Source: Allantophomopsis cytisporea (lineage: Eukaryota; Ascomycota; Leotiomycetes; Phacidiales; Phacidiaceae). From it: a stretch of 64,000 nt of DNA. Below the pieces are notes generated by a model, which did no database searches, was not told the origin of the DNA, and worked only from the letters and a program-made list of their open reading frames with translations. Both the position numbers and the translations under genes were made by a program. Shown here in pieces: positions 57,397 to 64,000 of the stretch (its first letter is position 1; each line of letters opens with the position of its first letter). The stretch lies in the NCBI GenBank assembly GCA_024752435.1, contig CP103037.1, forward strand, positions 310,001 to 374,000, written 5' to 3'.

Positions 57397-59206
57397 CTAC
57401 GCACTCAAATCAAATGTGTACTTCCCTCTCGCACGGAACTTCTTCCCGTAAATATAAAACACGATCGGGAAAGGAATCATCGCCAGCGAAAGGAATCCTA
57501 ACAAGCTAGTCGCCCAATCCACTCCCAGGTTCTCATACATGTACGTTGCGAAAAGAGGGAACGCCGCAGCGAACAGACTTCTAACAAAAGTATTGGCCGC
57601 AAGCGCAGAGTTCGCATTCAGGAGGTAGCAATCAACGATGTAGATCAGTCCCGGCAAGAAGATGGCCAAGATGCCAGCCCCAATGAAGATACCCGAAATG
57701 ACCTGCGGTGCCCAGTGAGTATCTGGATGACTCGTCCACGCAAACCAGAAAAGGCCGATAGGTAGGAGGAATGCTCCAACGATCATGGGTGGAAGGCGAG
57801 CTTCTGGGATGATGCCACCGCGGGCAGCAATCAAAAGGCGTTGGAAGCGGGTCTTGGCATCAATTGCCATGCCGATACACGCAAGGGCGATGCCGATGAA
57901 GACGGCGATGAAGGGAAGAGCGGATGTGCCTTGCTTCCAGCCTCGGATTTGCTGGAAAGAGTAGGGGTAGGCGAAGAAGATGAGGTAGAGAATGCCGTAG
58001 ACAAGGGATAGGTAGACGGTCAACGTGGAAAGGATCGGCTCTTCTACGAGCATCACGATGGGCTTGAAGAAATACTTCTGGAACATTGTCTTCCAATCTA
58101 CTGGCTGCTCATCGTGCTTGGCATGTAAGGCCCAGTTGCCAGTCGAGAGGCGGAGCTTGGCGGCGCGTCGTTGAAGAAGAACGGGCGCGAAGGTCTCAGG
58201 GACAGCGATGACCCCAAGGAAGAAACTGGCGATACTGATGATGAAGGTTATCCATGCTGTCCAGCGCCAGCCTAAGTGCGAGGCCGTGATGTATTCTCCC
58301 GCGATCGGGCCTACAATAGGGCCGAGGAAGACAGCACCACAGTAGCCGCATACTGCTATTCCACTGTTGCGGGTTAGTATTATAATTACAAGTGATATTT
58401 CAGATGACACTTGAAGCAGTTGAGAGTATAGCGAGACTAACCGATCTGACATGCTCCAGAAATCAACATACATGCCCCCCACAATGGCAAGAGGTGCAGC
58501 ACCAAATGCGCCCTATACAAAATCTTAGCAGCTGAAAAGGTTGCACTTGTATGTGCCAGATTTTAGGCTGATACTTACAGCGAGGAAACGACAGATCATA
58601 ATAGTTTCAACGTTGGTGGCGACAGCAACAGGAATATTCATAATAGCAAAGACGAAGAATCCGATCATAAGGGGTGTTTTACGCCCATGAAGTTCAGACA
58701 GCGGACCCCAAACAAGTGGACCTTGAGCATATTAGCAAGCACGTACGTGCAATTCATGCGTCCCACCACATACCGAAAGCAAATCCCAAAACATAAAGCG
58801 AGACTCCAAGAATCATAACCTCAAGGTGCTTGTGGAAGCGAACAGCAGTTGCCTCGGTAGCCGTCGAGAAAACACTGCTGGCGAACGACACACAGAACGT
58901 TAAGAGGGCGGTGACAACCGTGATGCGTAGCTTCTTGGCCAGCCCCCAGTTCATTGGATTCTCGGGGTCGTCAGGACCATCCCACTCGACGATATTGGGG
59001 TCTTTTTCAGTCACGGGACCCACGACGGGTGGCAAGGGGGAGTTGCCATTGGAGATGTCGATGTCTGCTTCGGCTTCGAGGGCTTCAAGTTTCGGGTCGT
59101 GAAGAGTGGAAGGACGCGTAGAATCCTCACCCGTCTGATTAAAGGTTGTTGTCAGGCCCTTCTCAGCATCGCCAGTCCTATCGTCTTCCATCTCTGTTTC
59201 GTTCAA
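57397..59206 (-). CDS. MFS transporter, DHA1 (drug/polyamine:H+ antiporter) family
   Basis: Four exons on the minus strand: 59206-58774, 58721-58579, 58512-58442 and 58363-57397, giving 537 aa. The introns are 52, 66 and 78 nt. Intron 3 is in frame and stop-free, so simple reading retains it. The first ~75 residues are acidic and cytosolic, ending DDPENPMNWGLAKK, the typical DHA1 lead-in. Twelve membrane segments follow. The MFS motif A after helix 2 reads GPLSELHGRKTPLM, and GPIVGPIAGEYI is the motif C region (antiporters). The long central loop ends before MFQKYFFKPIVMLVEEP. Relatives export polyamines, azoles or other small molecules at the plasma membrane; the substrate cannot be read from sequence. 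A polyamine-type (Tpo/Flu1-like) exporter is the nearest guess. Confidence 0.92.
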
Positions 59207-61136
59207 CAGAAAAATCCCAGGCCAAATTTCGAACCGGAAAGCTATTGGAAGAGAGGCAAGAAGGAAGGGACGAGAAACTATCGGGCATACTGGGATATTT
59301 ATTCATGTCCCCTTGGGGTCTCTTGGGGTCCATAGCCGCCGATGGCATCTTGAGGCTCCATATCCTCGTGGGATCTTAACATGGTAGTGGTGTGCCCTCG
59401 GGAAGCATAGGGATTTCATTGAACCGTGCGCGAATCATGTTCTCTTACCTCGGCATGTTCGTTATCATAACCCTTGCTACTTAGGTTCTTTTCATGCAAA
59501 GTCACCGTAAGATCCATTTTTGGGAGTTGCGGGTGACAATTTTTTCAATAGCTTTTATGGATAGCTTCACAGGTCTTTCGGGGGTGTTGAACCACGTATA
59601 AATGAACTAACGGTCATATTTCGTAAGAGGGACTTGGTACTGACTCTAAGGGTCACTGCACAGTAATACACGCAGTGATAGATGCAGTGATCCTGTTGAT
59701 CCTTGAATGTTGATTGTTCCTTAGAAAGTCTGTCATTACAAAGGAGTTGCTGAACGCCGTAAGCGTGCAGATTCAATGTAACGGCGCACATCTAAGATAA
59801 GACTTCCATGAATGGGGGCGGACTGGCTCAACTGCTTATTTCTAACAGTGATACAATGAAGAGCGAAGAAAACAATGAATTTTCCTAATGAGTAGAACGA
59901 GTAGGAAAGTCAAAGCCAAAGAATAGAGCATCAGGCATAGCCAAATGAAACTGCATGACAGACAAGAACTGAAACTTTCAATCATCAATCAGTGACAGGG
60001 GAAGAAAAAAGAAGATACCTCGGTACAAAATCACCAGCCATTCATCACCGAGTCAGTCACCAAGTGGATTCCACTGGGTCTGAGAAGGGAACCTTCGTAG
60101 TAGTATGTATTTATGTAGAATTAGGCATAAGCACATCTAAAGAGCCTATGAGGCTTAACTGTTGTGCTTGGCGTAAGCAAATTCTCTAGATTGCGGCTGT
60201 AAAGGCAGTGAATAAAGTAAGCCGGACCACTAATGATCACGGTGCTGACCCTGTAAGTAGCTAGTTGCCGTTGCTGAAAGCCACATGGCGGTCAAAACCC
60301 AGCAGTACGAACACTACTGTACTACACAGCCGCGGCAAAAGACGAAACTAGAAGTTTGATTAGTTGATGCCATACAAAAATTCATGAGATGATTTTGCTT
60401 GACATCCGATCAGATTACTTACACGATGTCGCACGCCATGTTAATGTGACAGTCCGCATGCGCCAAAGATTACACAATCTATCATGCATATCACACCGTA
60501 TTGCCACGAGGAGTCCAAGTCGGTGGAATCTGTCCTTAGTACACCAGCTACAGTACCAGGTACTAGTCATCAATTCGGCCGGGTGTGTTTATGTGTCTAT
60601 GCAAAGTCAGTAGAAAATAATGCTGCATAAACGAAGATATCCTTGAGTCTTCTCTACAAGATGCAATGAAAGGTCTATACCGGAGCAGATAAGAATGCGA
60701 TGTTATATATGTGTATCGTGATGTACGGAAGATTGATGCCAATCATTGATCATGACCGTCTTGACCACAACAACCATTCGCGACCGGTACCATACTACCT
60801 GTAAAGTCATCTGATCACGTGACCAACTACCTTCGACTCTGTAAATTCTAGCCTCAGGCATATATCACGTGCTCGGAGTTTACAGCTACGAACGGACTTG
60901 GTAGTAATTGCATAAGTAGAGTAGTTGGCAGAAATCAAGCCGTTTTACACCTGAAAATCACAACTCCGAATCTCTGAAATTACTTCACTTCACTTCACTT
61001 CACTTCACTTCATTTCATTTCACATCATTATCTAAACATAGATAGAATGATTCTACGGCACAGACTGAACTCAATAAATTCACTATGTAGTCCTTTATAT
61101 AAATAGCATATCTCTCCTTTGGTTATTTCTGCTATA
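59207..61136. other. Intergenic region
   Basis: 1.9 kb between two minus-strand genes, with promoter of the transporter and 3' region of the membrane protein. ORFs here are short and unsupported. An ACTTC repeat lies at 60982-61022. Confidence 0.5.
60982..61022 (+). repeat. ACTTC/ATTTC pentamer repeat
   Basis: Six ACTTC copies then two ATTTC copies; non-coding, near the 3' end of the next gene. Confidence 0.85.
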
Positions 61137-62258
61137 TCAGCCTAAGAAATTTGTCCAATCTGGCTTGTATGTTCCCTCGGCACTATAACTGAAGCGGTAG
61201 AACAATACTGCAGTCACCAGGTGAAGTAAACAGAAAGATCCCCCTATAATCAACTTCAAGTATCTTTGCACAGGATTCCACTCTATCCCTTTGAGAGGTG
61301 CTACGAGTTCATGTGTGAAAGCCCACCCTACTAAGAACGATGACACAGCCAAGAAAACCGCTACAAATTTGACCCAAACTATTGATGATTGCCAAACGCC
61401 AGATAGTCGGATAGCTAGATAAGATCCGCTAAGGACTACAGCCAAGGGATTTAAACATATCGCCGTCCAATTCCAGTACAAGTTTCCTGGTACCAGATGC
61501 ACATATGGCGATAACCATCGTACATCTGTCGAGATATAGAACTTAGCAGCAAGAACCACAATTGAAAGAGATATGGATACTACAATGAGAGCTAAGTTAA
61601 TCCATTTGTTGAAGTCCAAAGTGCCATAGTTCAAGTAGCGCAAGTCCCAGTCACTGAATTTCCAGTGTGGTTGGCCAGATATGTCCTCGAATGCTGTAGC
61701 CAAGAACCAGAACATGAACGCTTGAGAAAATGCAACCGAGATATACGGTAAGCTCCAGACTCCGGACTTAAATACTAGCTTATGGGAAATCGTTGTCGAG
61801 GAGCGCTGATGGGTAAATTTCCGAGACCACCAAGTGAGTGACTCGATGATGAGAAAGGAGCCAAGATACATTGAGGCTATGATTTTCGTCCCGATGAGTC
61901 CATCACAAGCAAGAAGCTTGATGAACTGTGCAAGCGCCACGCCAAAACCAAGTATGCGGAAAAATTGGGTCTTCGCTGACTCGACTAGAAACCCTTTTGA
62001 TCTTGTATCGAAGAACTGAAGGATAATGATCTCTGTTTGGAGAGAACTCCCCTTTATCCATGTACGAAATTTGTGGCAGATGATGTAATACATTATGGAG
62101 AGGGTATGAAAAAGGCAGATAATGGGTGAACTGCGAAGAAAAAAGCTCATATCAGATGCTGTACCGCAGACACTACCTGCTGGTTGGGCCATGGAATTTA
62201 ATGCTAGAGGCACTAAACCCCAAAATGCTGACCACCAAGGTACAGTATTTGAAGTCAT
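61137..62258 (-). CDS. Polytopic membrane protein of unknown function
   Basis: 373 aa, intron-free. The ATG at 62258 follows a TTACAGAG context, so an untranslated upstream exon is possible. About nine hydrophobic segments can be seen, including ICLFHTLSIMYYIICH, IIASMYLGSFLIIESLTWW, WINLALIVVSISLSIVVLAAKFYI, FVAVFLAVSSFLVGWAF and LIIGGSFCLLHLVTAVLFY. A loop between the middle segments contains SGQPHWKFSDWDLRYLNYGTLDFNKW, rich in aromatic and acidic residues. No transporter or enzyme motif was recognised. The length and even helix spacing look like a real conserved protein rather than a chance ORF. Neighbours give no clue. Confidence 0.7.
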   Translation of the reverse strand: MTSNTVPWWSAFWGLVPLALNSMAQPAGSVCGTASDMSFFLRSSPIICLFHTLSIMYYIICHKFRTWIKGSSLQTEIIILQFFDTRSKGFLVESAKTQFFRILGFGVALAQFIKLLACDGLIGTKIIASMYLGSFLIIESLTWWSRKFTHQRSSTTISHKLVFKSGVWSLPYISVAFSQAFMFWFLATAFEDISGQPHWKFSDWDLRYLNYGTLDFNKWINLALIVVSISLSIVVLAAKFYISTDVRWLSPYVHLVPGNLYWNWTAICLNPLAVVLSGSYLAIRLSGVWQSSIVWVKFVAVFLAVSSFLVGWAFTHELVAPLKGIEWNPVQRYLKLIIGGSFCLLHLVTAVLFYRFSYSAEGTYKPDWTNFLG

Positions 62259-63836
62259 CTCTGTAACACAGGTTCAGTCAGTAGCCATTTCTCCCATGAA
62301 AGATAAGCTTTAGTGCGAAATTACCTGTGTCTAAGTGAGTGGCGTTGGAGGGCGGTCGGTAGTACATATCATTAAGCCACATGTCAATAAATATTGATTC
62401 AACTCAGTGATATTAGCTTGCTGCTGACAAGTAGATACTGAGCAGAAATCAGTGTAGATCCCACTTCTAGAGGGTTCAATATATAATCTAGCTCCTAGCG
62501 TATAGAGCGAATCAAGTGCAGCCAAGAAAAGGCGTAAACTTATGCGCTGCGGGATTCGGGCACTATTGATCCTTGTTGACTACCCATGAATATTTACTCA
62601 GAATTGTTTATGCGTCGCTTGGAACTAAGCCTTGTTCAGCGTTATGGCCTGCTGTATGTAAGCAAATGATCAAAATAAGGCTGTAGGATGTGCTCACATA
62701 TTCATGCTTGTAAGATCGACAAGCTTGTTATATACCTTGACTATTCGACTCGCAACCCTAATTCGCAGAGCAATGATGGTGGAGTAAGTTGTTGAGTATG
62801 TATTTATGTGCTTCCTATATATGTATGAGATCAAACCAGCCAACCGAGATGCTTGTATTTTTTTATGTACATATGTACACACATACATACATACAACCAT
62901 ACATACATAAGCGCTCGACGACCACCGACTACATGTAGCAGCACGCTTTCACTATCACAGAAATTGCGAGAAATTAGCATAGTCGTTATTCTGCAGATAT
63001 TTCTGCCTATGCAATTCTAATTGCACAAAAGACATTGCAAACTTTCTGGTTACATATATTTATCCAATAGTCAACTGAATAATGGGCTTGGATACTTTGC
63101 TCATGTGGTACATTGGTCTATCTGAAGTCGTACTCGAAGATTTATTCCGACTCTTGATACTTCAACCGCATTTTACTTGTTTTCACAAAGAATGATAAGC
63201 GATTTCGCGGTCTATACAAATCCAACAGGTACTCTCATCTTAAATACTAAGCGAGGGGAGCATGATCTTGATATATAGATCATTCAATCGAGAACTCATA
63301 ACAATTGTGTTATTTCTAACAATCAGCATTGACATCAAGCTTTCGCGTCCCCCTAATATAGTTCCAATCCAATTTTCTAGCCATAACCCTCCACCCGGCC
63401 ATGCCAGTAAGACTAGGTAGGAAAAAGAGTTTAATCTCAAACTTGTTCTACTTGTATACGTCCTTGGAATACTCTTGGGAAAGAATTGACTACCGCTATC
63501 GACAGAAGAATAAGGCATGGTGGCTCGACAGAATACACAGACTGTAACTCGCATATTCATAGATTGGGATATGGCCTTGATATGGGTAAATCCAAATTTC
63601 GAATTTATGGTCGATGCGTAGACTGGAAAACTAACCCTTCGCCCTCATTTACATTCGGATATATTGCCGAAACTGATAAGGTAGACGAGAGTCTAAGCTG
63701 GCAGGCAAAGTTTCCAAGCTTATACATATACTTATAGAACATTAAGTGAAGTTAAAAGGGTTGGGGTTGAGAATTCTGATAAATATATACCTGGCAACTA
63801 TCGGGACTGTATGTAGTTAAGATATTATACAATCTC
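62259..63836. other. Intergenic region
   Basis: 1.6 kb with short unsupported ORFs (62331-62525, 63240-63560, 63486-63737). A CATA-type tetranucleotide repeat lies near 62879-62910. No gene recognised. Confidence 0.5.
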
Positions 63837-64000
63837 TTACTTTCCATATGGACCTGTCATCTTCGGAGCTGGTCCAGAGCCTTTTGCTGTTGCTAACGAG
63901 GCTGCGAGACCACTTGGAAGAACATGCATGTCGGTTGCAGCACTAATCATGTGGAATCCCATATCTGCATAGAACTTCGCTTGTTCACCACTAGCACAGA
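63837..64000 (-). CDS. HpcH/HpaI-type aldolase, C-terminal end (partial)
   Basis: The last 53 codons of a minus-strand gene run off the window; the stop is TAA at 63839-63837. The visible part reads CASGEQAKFYADMGFHMISAATD, then an Ala-rich helix and KMTGPYGK at the end. This matches the C-terminus of class II HpcH/HpaI aldolases (2-keto-3-deoxy sugar acid or 4-hydroxy-2-oxo-diacid aldolases), which cleave 2-keto-acids to pyruvate and an aldehyde in the cytosol. Fungal members often end in GPYGK (recalled, not checked). The active site lies upstream, outside the window. Confidence 0.78.
   Translation of the reverse strand, partial: CASGEQAKFYADMGFHMISAATDMHVLPSGLAASLATAKGSGPAPKMTGPYGK

Noticed and set aside
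55895..59206. SDR plus MFS transporter as part of a secondary-metabolite cluster
   Set aside because: No PKS, NRPS, terpene synthase, P450 or pathway regulator lies nearby in the window.
1..64000. tRNA, rRNA or transposase genes
   Set aside because: None recognised on either strand by eye; a covariance-model scan and repeat search would be decisive.

Overview
The window reads as chromosomal DNA of a filamentous ascomycete (Pezizomycotina). Genes carry short 43-89 nt introns with GTAAGT/GTATGT-like donors, CTAAC/CTGAC/CTGAT branch sites and CAG/TAG acceptors, and they are separated by long AT-rich spacers full of short tandem repeats. Typical fungal families are present: Clr5-ankyrin, Pth11-like rhodopsin domain, spherulin-4, GH28 and DHA1. 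An endopolygalacturonase and the general style suggest a plant-associated Leotiomycete; that placement is inference. No rRNA, tRNA, CRISPR array or transposon was recognised.

Left part (1-28.5 kb): a very long basic/acidic low-complexity nuclear-type protein (572-3789), then only 65 nt later an MBD4-like HhH-GPD DNA glycosylase (3855-5492), possibly one spliced gene; a secreted GH28 endopolygalacturonase (8297-9522); an SDR oxidoreductase (10688-11602); a Clr5-domain/ankyrin-repeat gene interrupted by an in-frame TAG (13390-16552); a 9.6-kb gene-poor, microsatellite-rich stretch; and a TBC-domain protein lacking both catalytic finger residues (26166-28469).

Centre (29.6-48.1 kb): five adjacent genes match the galactosaminogalactan (GAG) exopolysaccharide cluster known from Aspergillus: sph3 (GH135 spherulin-4 hydrolase), gtb3 (giant polytopic PelF-like glycosyltransferase, about 2,898 aa), uge3 (UDP-glucose/GlcNAc 4-epimerase), agd3 (deacetylase) and ega3 (GH114 endo-galactosaminidase). 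Together they would make UDP-Gal/UDP-GalNAc, polymerise and export the chain, partly deacetylate it to a cationic adhesive polymer, and trim it. gtb3 and uge3 diverge from a shared 1.4-kb intergenic region.

Right part (48-64 kb): a seven-exon Pth11-like seven-helix membrane protein (49189-50521) whose small exons hide it from simple ORF calling; an RGS-domain protein just upstream (51223-51980); a 3.9-kb spacer; an SDR (55895-56911); a four-exon DHA1 MFS transporter (57397-59206); an unrecognised polytopic membrane protein (61137-62258); and the C-terminal end of an HpcH/HpaI aldolase at the window edge.

All splice models were made by hand from the sequence. Reading-frame continuity across every proposed junction was checked except where stated.
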